This document shows positions 29,407 through 39,798 of a stretch of 64,000 nucleotides of DNA, piece by piece. The notes beneath the pieces were generated by a model. The model did not search any database. It saw only the letters and a list, made by a program, of their open reading frames with translations, and was not told the origin of the DNA. How positions within the stretch are numbered: the stretch's first letter is position 1; each line of letters opens with the position of its first letter. Source of the DNA: Amycolatopsis sp. WAC 01376 (GTDB lineage Bacteria > Actinomycetota > Actinomycetes > Mycobacteriales > Pseudonocardiaceae); the NCBI RefSeq assembly GCF_003947415.1, contig NZ_QHKL01000001.1, positions 1,736,001 through 1,800,000 of the forward strand, written 5' to 3'. A program made the position numbers and the translations under genes.

Positions 29407-30864
29407 GTGACAGGCGATGAGTCGGGGGACCTGACCGGTCGCCGGCTGGGCAACTACCGCATCGACGGTGTGCTCGGCAAGGGCGGCATGAGCGTGACCT
29501 ACAAGGCCACGGACGTGCGGCTCGGACGCAAGGTGGCACTGAAGGTCATCGGTGATCACCTCGGGGCCGACGCCGAGTTCCGCGAACGCTTCGTCGACGA
29601 GGCGCGGAACACGTCCGCGATCGACCATGCCAACGTCGTGCCCTTGTACGACTTCGGCGAGCTCGAAGGCATGCTCTACATCGCCATGCGGATGGTCGAC
29701 GGCGGGGACCTCGCCGGGCTGATCTCCGGCGGCCCGATCGCGCCCGCCCGCGCGCTGACCATGCTCGGCCAGGTCGCCGACGCGCTCGACACCCTGCACA
29801 ACCGGGGTCTCGTGCACCTCGACGTCAAACCGGCGAACGTACTGGTCACCAGCAAGGAGACCTCGCGCGAGCACGTCTACGTCGCCGACTTCGGCCTGAC
29901 CCGCCGCGGCGCCACCGGGCACCGCACCCGCGGCGGCGACTTCCTCGGCTCGCCCACGTACGCGGCCCCCGAGCACCTGCGCGGCGAGCCGCTCGACGGC
30001 CGCACCGACCAGTACGCGCTCACCTGCGTCCTCTACGCCTGCCTGACCGGCAGCCCGCCCTTCAAGGGCGACGTGCAGACGGTCATCAAGGGGCATCTGA
30101 ACGGGGAGCCCCCGGCCATCTCGCGGATCGTCGGCCTGCCTGCCGGGATCGACGAGGTCGTCCGGAAGGGAATGGCGAAGAATCCCGCCGATCGCTACCC
30201 CAACTGTGTTGAGATGATCGCGGCCGCCAGGCGCGCGCTCGGTCCGCTCGCGACTTCGAACGAGCCGCCCGGCACGCCCGGGGCCGCGGCGCCGGTCCAG
30301 CAGACCGCACCGCAGCAGGCGCCACGGCAGAACACGCCGCCACAGGGAGAGGGGGGCCCCGTGCACCCGTACGGAGGACAGCAGCCCGGCTACGGCCAGC
30401 AGGGACCGGGACCGCAGGGTCCCCCGCCGCAAGGCCCGCCCCAGCAGGGCCCGCCGCCCGGTTACGGCCCGCCGCCGCAGCAAGGCGGCTTCCAGCAGGG
30501 CGGGTACCAGCAAGGACCGCCCCCCGGTTACGGCCCGCCGCAGCAGCAGGGCGGCTTCCAACAGGGTGGCTTCCAGCAGGGCCCGCCCCCCGGTTATGGC
30601 CCCCCGCCGCAGCAGCAGGGCGGTTTCCAGCAGCAGCCCAAGAAGAGCGGCGGCGCCAAGTGGATCTGGATCGTCGTCGGCGCCCTCGTGGTCGCGGGCG
30701 CGATCGTCGCGGCGATCTTCATCTTCAGTGATCCGAGCGGCGGCAACGGCCCGCAGACCACCGCGCCGAATATCCCGGTCGGGCCCGGCGGCTCGCAGTC
30801 GCAGGCTCCCGGATCGTCGCTGAAGCCTCCGCCCTCGTCGATCCCCATCAAGCCGAGCAACTGA
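29407..30864 (+). CDS. Membrane Ser/Thr protein kinase (PknA/B-like)
   Basis: The 485-residue Hanks-type kinase has the glycine loop [15 protein letters not shown]-lysine Lys46 (KVALKVIG), catalytic HLDVKPANV (Asp139, HLD instead of HRD) and DFGLTRRG (Asp161). A juxtamembrane region of about 130 residues consists of Pro/Gly/Gln/Tyr repeats ([19 protein letters not shown] units). A single helix follows (about 419-441, [18 protein letters not shown]), then a short Pro/Ser-rich outside tail without PASTA domains. The activation loop THRTRGG... holds likely phosphosites. The start is GTG 29407. It lies just upstream of groEL. Confidence 0.9.
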   Translation: MTGDESGDLTGRRLGNYRIDGVLGKGGMSVTYKATDVRLGRKVALKVIGDHLGADAEFRERFVDEARNTSAIDHANVVPLYDFGELEGMLYIAMRMVDGGDLAGLISGGPIAPARALTMLGQVADALDTLHNRGLVHLDVKPANVLVTSKETSREHVYVADFGLTRRGATGHRTRGGDFLGSPTYAAPEHLRGEPLDGRTDQYALTCVLYACLTGSPPFKGDVQTVIKGHLNGEPPAISRIVGLPAGIDEVVRKGMAKNPADRYPNCVEMIAAARRALGPLATSNEPPGTPGAAAPVQQTAPQQAPRQNTPPQGEGGPVHPYGGQQPGYGQQGPGPQGPPPQGPPQQGPPPGYGPPPQQGGFQQGGYQQGPPPGYGPPQQQGGFQQGGFQQGPPPGYGPPPQQQGGFQQQPKKSGGAKWIWIVVGALVVAGAIVAAIFIFSDPSGGNGPQTTAPNIPVGPGGSQSQAPGSSLKPPPSSIPIKPSN

Positions 30865-30889
30865 ATACCACCGCGCTGACCTGCGGTTC

Positions 30890-30949
30890 TTGCACTCGAC
30901 CGTGGAGAGTGCTAAACACGACATTGGCACTCGACGCCGTCGAGTGCCA
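30890..30949 (+). promoter_or_regulatory. Two CIRCE elements upstream of groEL
   Basis: The first, TTGCACTC-N9-GAGTGCTAA (30890-30915), is close to the HrcA consensus. The second, GGCACTC-N9-GAGTGCC, sits in the perfect palindrome 30925-30949 (12-bp arms, one central base). They are on one face of DNA, 34 bp centre to centre. HrcA repression released by heat is expected. Confidence 0.9.
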
Positions 30950-31075
30950 GGCAGAGCGGTCACCGATCGCTCGCCTGAAGGTCGGGACGGTGAGGCCGCA
31001 CCCTTGATCGGGTGGGTCGTCCGTCGCGGGCACCGAGCCTGGCCGAGGAAGAGTCCTGCCGCCGCGCTTCTGTGA

Positions 31076-32755
<1,680 letters not shown>

Positions 32756-32775
32756 GTTCGAGCCCGTAACACCGG

Positions 32776-32812
32776 AAAGCCCGGACGCGCCTCGCGCGTC
32801 CGGGCTTTTCCT
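32776..32812 (+). terminator. Intrinsic terminator of groEL
   Basis: Arms AAAGCCCGGACGCGC (32776-32790) and GCGCGTCCGGGCTTT (32794-32808) with a 3-nt loop are followed by TTCCTTT. This is the clearest U-tract terminator in the window, 20 bp after the groEL stop. Confidence 0.88.
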
Positions 32813-32830
32813 TTGCCAGGTGGCGCCCGA

Positions 32831-32887
32831 AGTACATGAAGGACCCCTTCCTGTACCTAGGCGCAAGGATGGGGTCCTTCATGTACT
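32831..32887. repeat. AGTACATGAAGG palindrome, copy 1
   Basis: 17-bp arms (AGTACATGAAGGACCCC) flank a 23-nt loop that contains CTGTACCTAGGCGCAAGG. The loop sequence, not only the stem, is repeated at 44600-44617, so the two loci are true copies. It lies between groEL and the convergent unknown gene, beyond the groEL terminator. Confidence 0.8.
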
Positions 32888-33079
32888 GGGGAAGGGATTC
32901 TTCAGGTGCTGTCGCTGGGGATGACGGTGCTACTGGCGCTGGAGTGGCGTGTCGCGAAAGCCACTTTCGCGACCCGCCTCGGTTGACTTACCCCTCGATA
33001 GAACCGTCCTTGCCACTCGCGAGCCCACCCCAAAGTTGGCGGTTTCGCGTGATCCAATGGACATCACGCGTGCCTGGAC

Positions 33080-33203
33080 GGACGACACGTGTGATCAGGC
33101 GGACGACACACGTGACTGGACGGACGACACGCGCGTGACCGGGTTCAGCCGCGAGGCGTCCGTCGGATCACGCGTGTCGTCCGCCTGATCACGTGTGTCG
33201 TCC
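33080..33203. repeat. Second 21-bp dyad array
   Basis: Forward units GGACGACAC begin at 33080, 33101 and 33122. Inverted units GTGTCGTCC begin at 33174 and 33195. Every step within a half is 21 bp, and each core is followed by CGTGTGATC- or CGTGACC-like bases. It is in the convergent gap after groEL (32756-33248; the rest of that gap holds the terminator and palindrome and otherwise nothing I can identify). Confidence 0.82.
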
Positions 33204-33248
33204 CTCCGGTCACGCGACATCGCCACCCGCGCACCGGGCGCGAGGGGC

Positions 33249-34946
33249 CTACCGTTGCCCGTCCACCACGTACTTGCCGCCTTGCTGACGGCGGTCCTTC
33301 TCGTACGGGTCGATGGCGTTCGGCTCCGCGGCCTTCCTCGGCTCGAGGCCCGTCCGGTCGGTTTTGCCCGCCTCCCCGGCCGCGCCTTCCGTTTCCACGG
33401 TCTCGGGGTTGGGGTCGATCTTCCCCCGGCCCTTGTTGGCGCTTTCCCAGTCGGCGAACAGTTTCTTGAGATCGTCGGAAAGCTCGCCGTCCGTTTTCGC
33501 GTAGGCTTCGGCCGCTTTCCTGAGCTGCTCGCCGGCGAGGAGGAAGCGAGCACAGCTCGTCCTCATGAACTGTTCGACGGCGTCGCGGATCTCCAACGTC
33601 GTGTCATCACCCGTGCACGTCTGCGCCTCGCGGCCCGCGAGGTGCCGGTCGGCGACATCGGCCCCGGAGAGAATCCGCAGTTGTGCCGAATAGGCTTCGG
33701 CCGCTTCGAAGCAGGTTTGCGCCACCCGCAGGAGGAAGTGGACCTCGACCCTGATCCCCTTGTACTTCGCGCGGTCGGTCTGGTTCGGCAGCGTGTTCGC
33801 GGTGAGGTCGTAGAGCTCGAGGTTGTAGCTGTGCACCCCCGCGATCGCCTTTTGCAGCGCCAGCACGTCCCCGCCGAAGTCGTCTTCGAGGCCGCTCAAC
33901 GCGTTGTGTTCGTCCTGGATCGAGGTGGTGAGCTTCTGCAGGATGTCCTGGAGGGACATGGCGTCCTGCTCGACGGTGTGGCTCTTGAGGGCTCCGCCGA
34001 CGAAGCCGGCCAAGGTGAGGACGGCGCCGACCGGGCCGAGGACCTTCCCGCCCGCTTCATTGACGGAGTCCACGACCTTGCTGAGCTTCGCCCCCGCGGA
34101 CAGCAGATTGCTCACGATCCCGTGGATCGCCTGCGCTCGATCGAGCTTCTCCAGGATCGCGTCCGCGGTGGAGATCGTGAGAGTGACCTTTTCGTCCAGT
34201 TTCTTGGTGGCCCAGTTGAGTCGTTTGATGATGTTGAGCCGGGTCACCTGAATCGTCGTGGCGCGCGTGGAGTACAGGGTGGACAGGCTGGCGAGGATGA
34301 GTGCCTGGTTCAGGATGGTCGGTGCGATCGAGGCGAAGAATCCGGCTTTGAAGGCCTTGGCGGCGAGCCCGGTCCACTCGATGAACCATTCCTCGTTCTC
34401 GCTGGTCGTACCGTCCAGCCACTCGACGTTCCGGACGACCTCGCCCTGCCCGAGCAGTTCGGTCACCCGCCCGTTCTTGTCCTGGAAGCCGAGGTTGCCC
34501 GCGACGTTCAGGAACGTGTTGTGGGCGGTCTCCAGCTTCGTGAGGTCGGGCCCTTCCAGCTGCGGGACGAACTTGGCGATTTCCTGCCGCCGGTTCCAAG
34601 CCAGCCGCTCGATCTGTGCCAGGTTCCGTTCGACATGGCATTCGACGTATTTCTGGGTCTGCGGATTCCAGCCCTGGCAGTGGACGTCCTTGTAATGGCC
34701 GAGCATGCCGTCCATGACCCAGGTCAGGTATCCGCAGATGTCGTCGGCGCCTGACAGGTGACCGTACGATTCGGCGGGCCACTGCCAGGCCCAGGGCTCC
34801 GCCGAGCACGGGACGGTGGTCGAGAGACCCGTCATGGCGTCGACGGCGTCTTCCATCCAGCGCTTGGTGAGTGCCTTGAGGAGGTCGTCCAGCGCGCCGT
34901 CGAGCATCCTCTTGTACTCGCTGAGGGTCAGATACTTGCCGGCCAT
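33249..34946 (-). CDS. Large unknown helical protein
   Basis: I do not recognise this 565-residue protein. It starts MAGKYLTLSEYKRMLDGALD, is Trp- and Cys-containing in the first 120 residues (PCSAEPWAWQWP, DVHCQGW, VECHVERN), and then mostly alpha-helical. A hydrophobic stretch at about 205-225 (FKAGFFASIAPTILNQALILASL) and a Gly/Ala segment near 320 (GPVGAVLTLAGFVGG) are followed by coiled-coil-like regions. The last 100 residues (YAKTDGELSDDLKKLF, then a Pro/Glu/Lys-rich polar tail) resemble WXG100-type ESX substrates (YxxxD/E pattern). An ESX-secreted or wall-associated role is only a suggestion. No signal peptide; no operon partners. Confidence 0.65.
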   Translation of the reverse strand: MAGKYLTLSEYKRMLDGALDDLLKALTKRWMEDAVDAMTGLSTTVPCSAEPWAWQWPAESYGHLSGADDICGYLTWVMDGMLGHYKDVHCQGWNPQTQKYVECHVERNLAQIERLAWNRRQEIAKFVPQLEGPDLTKLETAHNTFLNVAGNLGFQDKNGRVTELLGQGEVVRNVEWLDGTTSENEEWFIEWTGLAAKAFKAGFFASIAPTILNQALILASLSTLYSTRATTIQVTRLNIIKRLNWATKKLDEKVTLTISTADAILEKLDRAQAIHGIVSNLLSAGAKLSKVVDSVNEAGGKVLGPVGAVLTLAGFVGGALKSHTVEQDAMSLQDILQKLTTSIQDEHNALSGLEDDFGGDVLALQKAIAGVHSYNLELYDLTANTLPNQTDRAKYKGIRVEVHFLLRVAQTCFEAAEAYSAQLRILSGADVADRHLAGREAQTCTGDDTTLEIRDAVEQFMRTSCARFLLAGEQLRKAAEAYAKTDGELSDDLKKLFADWESANKGRGKIDPNPETVETEGAAGEAGKTDRTGLEPRKAAEPNAIDPYEKDRRQQGGKYVVDGQR

Positions 34947-35038
34947 GAAGGCCCCCGCTTCCCGCTCCCTGTGACAAAGTCATGGGGAGTGTAACGGCGA
35001 ACGCGCGACCGCGCGGCCGAACCGGAGGAAAAGCGAAA

Positions 35039-35064
35039 AGCCCGGACATCCCCATGTCCGGGCT
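35039..35064 (-). terminator. Intrinsic terminator of the PspC gene
   Basis: AGCCCGGACAT and ATGTCCGGGCT (11-bp arms) enclose CCCC. Read on the minus strand the stem is followed by a T-rich stretch (CTTTTCGCTTTT). It lies 29 bp after the pspC stop. Confidence 0.8.
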
Positions 35065-35092
35065 CTTCACCTCGTCCCCCTTGCCCCCTCGC

Positions 35093-35305
35093 TCAGGATT
35101 CGCCGGGCCGCTCCGGAGTCAGTAACCACGCGGCGGCGTAGACCGGGATCGCGAATCCGGCGGTGAAGAAGACGCTCGCCACGAGGGCGATGCGCAGGAT
35201 CGCCGCGTCGACGCCGAGGTAGGCGGCCCAGCCGCCGGCGACGCCCGCGAGCATCTTGTCGGTACGGCTGCGGTAGAGCTTCTTGGTGGCCACGCTGTTC
35301 GTCAT
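35093..35305 (-). CDS. PspC-domain small membrane protein
   Basis: The 70-residue protein is a bare PspC domain: KKLYRSRTDKMLAGVAGGWAAYLGVDAAILRIALV with two hydrophobic segments. PspC proteins act at the inner membrane in phage-shock/envelope-stress signalling; alone, it may be a stress sensor or accessory. ATG 35305 has GGAG very close upstream. It diverges from the nucleotidyltransferase gene and has its own terminator. Confidence 0.88.
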   Translation of the reverse strand: MTNSVATKKLYRSRTDKMLAGVAGGWAAYLGVDAAILRIALVASVFFTAGFAIPVYAAAWLLTPERPGES

Positions 35306-35433
35306 GGCTCCATGTTCGCCCCGGGACGACCCCCGGCACATCGGGGAACGGCCCCGACCCGACCCTGGAATCCGACCCTGAGGGGCGCGAAAACCGGATG
35401 CCCCGGGGTGTCCGCGCGAGTACAACTTGCCAG

Positions 35434-36204
35434 GTGAAACACGACAGCCCCGAATTCGCCGCCATCGCCGAGCAGGGCACGATCCTGCGCTGCCAGGTCG
35501 GGTCCGGGCTGCACGGCACCGCCGTGCTCGGCCAGGACGACCGGGACGAACTCGGCATCTGCGTCGAGCCGCCGGACCACGTGATCGGCCTGAAGCGGTT
35601 CGAGCAGTACATCTTCCGCACGCAGCCCGAAGGCGTCCGGTCCGGTCCCGGTGACCTGGACCTGATCGTCTACTCGCTGCGCAAGTGGCTGCGCCTGGCG
35701 GTCAACGGGAACCCGACCGTCCTGTTGCCGCTGTTCGCGCCCGAGAACGAAATCGTGCGCATCGACGAGCTCGGAGCCGAGCTGCGCGAGAACGCGCACC
35801 GGATCGTCTCGCGCCGCGCGGGCCTGCGATTCCTCGGCTACTCGCGCGCACAGCGCGAGCGGATGCTGGGACTGCGTGGCAAGCCGGGGCGGCCGGAGCT
35901 GATCGAGAAGTACGGCTTCGACACGAAGTTCGCCATGCACATGGTGCGCCTCGGCGTGCAGGGTGTGGAACTGCTGGAGACCGGGCGGATCACGCTGCCG
36001 GTCCCCGAGCCGTGGCTGAGCTGGCTCCGTGATCTGAGGCAGGGCAAGAAAACCCGCGAGGAAGCGCTGGAGGCGGCCGAGTCCCTCGAATGCCGTCTGG
36101 ACGAGCTCGTGCGTGTGGCGTCGCCGTTGCCGGAGGAGCCGGACACCGGCTGGGTCGACGATTGGCTGGTGCGGACCTACCTCAGGGCGTGGAAGATGCC
36201 TTGA
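35434..36204 (+). CDS. Predicted nucleotidyltransferase (RlaP/YcgL-like)
   Basis: The 256-residue protein begins like pol-beta-fold nucleotidyltransferases: GSGLHGTAVLGQDDRDELGICVEP, where the GSxxxG and following DxxD acidic residues form the metal site. HVIGLKRFEQYIF and the helical segment KYGFDTKFAMHMVRLG match the predicted nucleotidyltransferases found in phages and RNA-repair clusters (RlaP-type). It may add nucleotides to RNA ends; no ligase partner is adjacent. GTG 35434 was chosen at the first family-like residue. Its stop overlaps the next start (TGATG), an unexpected coupling to an exported dehydratase-like protein. Confidence 0.7.
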   Translation: MKHDSPEFAAIAEQGTILRCQVGSGLHGTAVLGQDDRDELGICVEPPDHVIGLKRFEQYIFRTQPEGVRSGPGDLDLIVYSLRKWLRLAVNGNPTVLLPLFAPENEIVRIDELGAELRENAHRIVSRRAGLRFLGYSRAQRERMLGLRGKPGRPELIEKYGFDTKFAMHMVRLGVQGVELLETGRITLPVPEPWLSWLRDLRQGKKTREEALEAAESLECRLDELVRVASPLPEEPDTGWVDDWLVRTYLRAWKMP

Positions 36205-36998
36205 TGACGATCAAGGCGAAAGCACTCATCTTCGGGGTCGCGGTGCTGACCGTGCTGGGAATCGGCACGGCCGGCGCCGCGCCCGAAGGCCATGGCGCGC
36301 AAAGCAGGCTCGACGTCGTGCAGGCCCGCGGCGAACTCCGCGTGTGTTCGACGGGGGACTATCGCCCGTTCACCTATCGCGACGCCGCGGGCGCGTGGAG
36401 CGGGATCGACATCGACCTCGCGGGCGACCTCGCGAAGCGGCTCGGTGTCCGGCTCCAACTGGTCCAGACCACATGGAAGGCGATCGCCGACGACGTCGGG
36501 CGCAAATGCGACCTGGCGATGGGCGGCGTGTCGGTGACCTTGGACCGCGCGAAGAAGGGCTTCTACACCGTTCCCTATCTTCGGGACGGCAAGACGCCGA
36601 TCACCTTGTGCGAGAACGAAAAGCGGTTCCAGACCGTGGAGCAGATCGATCAGCCGGGCGTCCGGGTCATCGTGAACCCCGGCGGTACCAACGAACAGTT
36701 CGCCGACGCGAACCTCAAACGCGCGACCATCGTGCGGCATCCGGACAACAACACCATCTTCGCCGAGATCCTGGCGGGCCGCGCGGATCTGATGATCACC
36801 GACGCGACCGAAACCCGTTGGCAGGCGAAGCAGGATCCGCGGCTGTGCGCGGTGCATCCCGATCGCCCGTTCACCTTCTCCGAGAAGGCGTACCTGCTGC
36901 CGCGCGACGTCGTGTTCAAGGAGTGGGCCGACCAGTGGCTGCACCTCGCGTTGAACGACGGCACCTACGCGCGCATCGCGAAACCCTGGCTCGGCTGA
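36204..36998 (+). CDS. pheC: Exported cyclohexadienyl dehydratase-like protein (PheC)
   Basis: The 264-residue protein with a signal peptide (about 28 residues, ending AGAAPE) has the solute-binding-protein fold. Its sequence follows Pseudomonas PheC: VTLDRAKKGFYTVPYLRDGK, PITLCENEKRFQTVEQIDQP, VIVNPGGTNEQFADANLKRA, DLMITDATETRWQ and CAVHPDRPFTFSEKAYLLPR. PheC decarboxylates/dehydrates prephenate or arogenate to phenylpyruvate or phenylalanine outside the cytoplasm. Amino-acid transporter binding protein is the alternative, but the PGGTNE and DGKTPITLC blocks favour PheC. No transporter genes adjoin it. Confidence 0.78.
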   Translation: MTIKAKALIFGVAVLTVLGIGTAGAAPEGHGAQSRLDVVQARGELRVCSTGDYRPFTYRDAAGAWSGIDIDLAGDLAKRLGVRLQLVQTTWKAIADDVGRKCDLAMGGVSVTLDRAKKGFYTVPYLRDGKTPITLCENEKRFQTVEQIDQPGVRVIVNPGGTNEQFADANLKRATIVRHPDNNTIFAEILAGRADLMITDATETRWQAKQDPRLCAVHPDRPFTFSEKAYLLPRDVVFKEWADQWLHLALNDGTYARIAKPWLG

Positions 36999-37077
36999 AA
37001 CCGGTTTGAACCACTTCCGTTACCCATCCGTATCCCTGGATGTGGGTGAGGAGGACTCAGACCGGAGGAAGACATCG

Positions 37078-37671
37078 ATGATGAACAGCGCCGGGAAACA
37101 CCGCAAGCGTGCGACGATCGGCATCGCGTCCGTTCTCGGGGTGGCCGCCATCGCCGCGGTGATGTTCGCGGTCAGCACTCCGGACGGGCAAGCTGCGGAA
37201 AGCTGTCAGGGACTGGACACCGCGCTCCGTGGCAACCTCGATTTCATCGCGGGCCAGCAGGCGGATCCGGACGCCGTCTCCGCGGCGCGGATCGCGAACC
37301 GGCAGGCCGTCGTCGACCTCATCCAGCAGCGCCGCGAAGCCGCGGGTTGCACCGAAGAGGTGCTGGCGGACGGCGGCAAGCAAGAGCAGGACGCCGGGAT
37401 GGACGAAGCCGTGGCGGGCGAGGGCGAAGTCGTTTGCCCTGGTTCCACGGTGACGCTGTCCGGCGAGGGCGGCGCACCCGCCGCGTCCAGCAGCGAGTTC
37501 CCGGCGGGCACCCAGCTGAAAGTGACGAACCTGGACAACGGCAAATCCACGACCGTTGAGGTCACCGGCGTTTCCGGCAGTTGCGCGCTGCTGAACAACG
37601 CGGCCTTCGAACAGGTCCGCGAACCCGGGAAGTTCCTGATCCGCCGGGCCACCATCGAGCGGGTCGGCTGA
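37078..37671 (+). CDS. Secreted protein with RlpA-like C-terminal region
   Basis: The 197-residue protein starts at ATG 37078 (GGAGGAA 8 nt before). An N-terminal membrane or signal helix (IGIASVLGVAAIAAVMFAV, about 16-36) is followed by a Cys-containing helical segment (ESCQGLDTALRGNLDFIAGQ ... AAGC). The beta-rich C-terminus GTQLKVTNLDNGKSTTVEVT resembles the RlpA double-psi barrel (TNLxNGRS motif). Such folds act on or bind peptidoglycan, but catalytic residues are not evident. It precedes a wall peptidase gene in the same direction. Confidence 0.65.
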   Translation: MMNSAGKHRKRATIGIASVLGVAAIAAVMFAVSTPDGQAAESCQGLDTALRGNLDFIAGQQADPDAVSAARIANRQAVVDLIQQRREAAGCTEEVLADGGKQEQDAGMDEAVAGEGEVVCPGSTVTLSGEGGAPAASSSEFPAGTQLKVTNLDNGKSTTVEVTGVSGSCALLNNAAFEQVREPGKFLIRRATIERVG

Positions 37672-37828
37672 GACACCCGCACCGGAACGGGGAAGACGCG
37701 GACGGATCCGGTGCGGAGGCGGCGCGAGTCCTCCTGGTCCCCTCGGCCAGGAGGGCTCGTGGTCGTTTGTATCTCGCTTGTACGCCCTTTCGGGACGCTT
37801 CTCACGAAACGCCGAGAAAGGACACCCG

Positions 37829-38737
37829 ATGAGATTCAGACGAGTGGTCACGGCGGCCGCCACCGCCTTGCTTGGCATGGCCGGACTGGCGATCACCGCG
37901 ACGTCGGCCGAGGCCGCCGTCGGACCGCGTCCCAACTTCCAGCTCCCGTTCCCCTGCAACCAGGTGTGGAACGGCGACAACGACAACAGCAGCGCGCACC
38001 GCGCCTACGAAATCGACTTCAACCGCGGCAGCTCGGCGGGGGCGGACCTCGGCGACACCGTGGTCGCGGCCGCGGCGGGCAAGGTCGTCATCTCGGCGCA
38101 CCAGGGTTCGGAGAACGGCTTCGGCAACCTGGTGAAGATCGACCACGGTGGGGGATGGTCGACCTACTACGCGCATCTGAGGGTCCGTTCGGTCGCGCTG
38201 AACGCGCAGGTCGCGCAGGGGCAGAAGATCGGCGAGCTCGGCAACACCTCCAAGCCGGGCAACAACATCAGCCCCCACCTGCACTACGAAGTCCGCACCA
38301 ACGACTCGTCGTGGCCGAGCAACATCAAGCCCGCGTACTTCAACGGTGTGAGGTTCGGCTACCCCAACGCCAACGTCACCTCCAAGAACACCTGCAGCGG
38401 CAGCGGGAACCCCAACCCGTACGACGCCGTCGAGGTGTGCGGCGACGGTTACAAGGTCATCGACTCGCAGGCACTCGGCAGCGCGGCGACGACGTACCTG
38501 CTGTACAACGGCACGACCAAGAACAACTGCGTCACCACGATCAAGTCCACCTCGGTCGGCACGGGCAGCGCGGTTTCGGCCTTCCTCGAAGTGGAGGGTT
38601 CGGCGCGCAAGAGTGATTCCGGCAGCTTCGAGTACTACGCGGGTCCGGTGAGCGCGGCCGCCGGCGCGAAGTGCGTCAAGTGGGGCGGCTCGGCCGGGTC
38701 GGCCAGCTACGAGTCCCCGCTGGAGCACTGCGGCTGA
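37829..38737 (+). CDS. Secreted M23 metallopeptidase
   Basis: The 302-residue exported LytM-type peptidase has a signal peptide (RRVVTAAATALLGMAGLAI...AEAA) and a catalytic domain with the zinc motif SSAHRAYEIDFN, GGGWSTYYAHL and HLHYEV. Such enzymes cut peptidoglycan cross-bridges. After about residue 200 there is an extra beta-rich domain with paired Cys residues (NTCSGSG, VEVCGDG, KNNCVTT, KCVKWG, EHCG), probably disulfide-bonded. AAAGGA precedes ATG 37829. A palindrome follows 5 nt after the stop. Confidence 0.9.
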   Translation: MRFRRVVTAAATALLGMAGLAITATSAEAAVGPRPNFQLPFPCNQVWNGDNDNSSAHRAYEIDFNRGSSAGADLGDTVVAAAAGKVVISAHQGSENGFGNLVKIDHGGGWSTYYAHLRVRSVALNAQVAQGQKIGELGNTSKPGNNISPHLHYEVRTNDSSWPSNIKPAYFNGVRFGYPNANVTSKNTCSGSGNPNPYDAVEVCGDGYKVIDSQALGSAATTYLLYNGTTKNNCVTTIKSTSVGTGSAVSAFLEVEGSARKSDSGSFEYYAGPVSAAAGAKCVKWGGSAGSASYESPLEHCG

Positions 38738-38742
38738 CCGTC

Positions 38743-38810
38743 TCCCGAGCGCTATGAACGGACCGTTCCTTGCAAATTTTGCAAGGAACGGTCCGTTCAT
38801 AGCGTCGGGA
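38743..38810. repeat. Palindrome of the GAACGGTCC family, third copy
   Basis: 26-bp perfect arms (GCTATGAACGGACCGTTCCT inward) around 38777, extended by TCCCGA/TCGGGA with one bulge. The stop codon of menC (38797-38799) lies within the right arm. Its inner 40 bp equal the copies at 10694 and 16097 apart from paired substitutions. Confidence 0.85.
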
Positions 38811-39741
38811 GGTGGGCGCGGACGCGGGTGAGGCGGGCTTCCCAGGCCGCGCGGACGTCCGGAGCGGCGGCGTGCGCGGCGAACAGATCCGGGGCGGGAG
38901 CCTGGAGCGGCACCGGCAGGCGTCCGTCCACAGGGGACAGTGAAGCGCCGCAGACATCCCCGGTCAGCAAGGACATTGTGCCCAGCCCGCAGGCGAAGTC
39001 CAAAGTGGGCAGTGCGCCCGCGAGCGCCAGCCCGGCGGCGAGTCCGACGCTCGTCTCGACGGCGGAGGAGACCACGCACGGCAGGCCGCAGGCTTCGGCG
39101 ACCTCCAGCGCGCGCCGCACCCCGCCCAGCGGCGCGACCTTCAGCACGGCGATGTCGGCCGCCCCGGCCACGGCCACCTTGAGCGGGTCTTCGGCCCGGC
39201 GGATCGATTCGTCCGCGGCGATCCGCACGCCGACCCGGCGCCGGACGTCCGCCAGTTCTTCGATCGACGGGCACGGCTGCTCGGCGTACTCGAGCCCGCC
39301 CGCCGCTCGGTCCAGTTCGCCGATGGCCTTGACCGCGGTGTCCACGTCCCAGGCCATGTTCGCGTCGATGCGAACCGCGCCCCGCGGACCCAGCGCCGCC
39401 CGCACCGCCTCCACCCGGTCGCAGTCTTCGGCGAGGCTCACCCGCGGGTCGGCGACCTTCACCTTCGCCGTGCGGCAGCCCGACGCGGACACGAGTTCGT
39501 ACGCCTTCTCCGCCGACACCACCGGGACGGTCGCGTTCACCTCGACGCTCTCCCGCACCGGCGACGGCCATCCGTGTTCGCTCGCCTCCAGCGCGGAGGC
39601 GAGCCACGGCGCGCTTTCGGCGTCGGAGTAGTCGGAGAACGGGCAGAACTCGCCCCAGCCCGCGTCGCCGCGGATCAGCAGTCCTTCACGGACGGTGATG
39701 CCGCGGAACCGTGTGCGCAGGGGGATCGCGTAGACGTCCAT
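38797..39741 (-). CDS. menC: o-Succinylbenzoate synthase MenC
   Basis: MenC dehydrates SHCHC to o-succinylbenzoate in menaquinone synthesis. The 314-residue enolase-superfamily protein has the catalytic KXK in CRTAKVKVADP, the metal ligands in RIDANMAWD, YAEQPC and IAADESIRR, and a second Lys in VLKVAPLGG. The N-terminus has the actinobacterial form MDVYAIPLRTRFRGITVREG. ATG 39741 is preferred over a GTG two codons earlier. No other men gene is near. Confidence 0.9.
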   Translation of the reverse strand: MDVYAIPLRTRFRGITVREGLLIRGDAGWGEFCPFSDYSDAESAPWLASALEASEHGWPSPVRESVEVNATVPVVSAEKAYELVSASGCRTAKVKVADPRVSLAEDCDRVEAVRAALGPRGAVRIDANMAWDVDTAVKAIGELDRAAGGLEYAEQPCPSIEELADVRRRVGVRIAADESIRRAEDPLKVAVAGAADIAVLKVAPLGGVRRALEVAEACGLPCVVSSAVETSVGLAAGLALAGALPTLDFACGLGTMSLLTGDVCGASLSPVDGRLPVPLQAPAPDLFAAHAAAPDVRAAWEARLTRVRAHLPTL

Positions 39742-39798
39742 CGGCACCGATCATGCCACCGCTGGAATCATGTGCCGATTCAGGCGTTAACGGACAGA

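Noticed and set aside
33080..33203. CRISPR array or tandem microsatellite
   Set aside because: Only five units, two of them inverted, with related rather than unique sequence between them.
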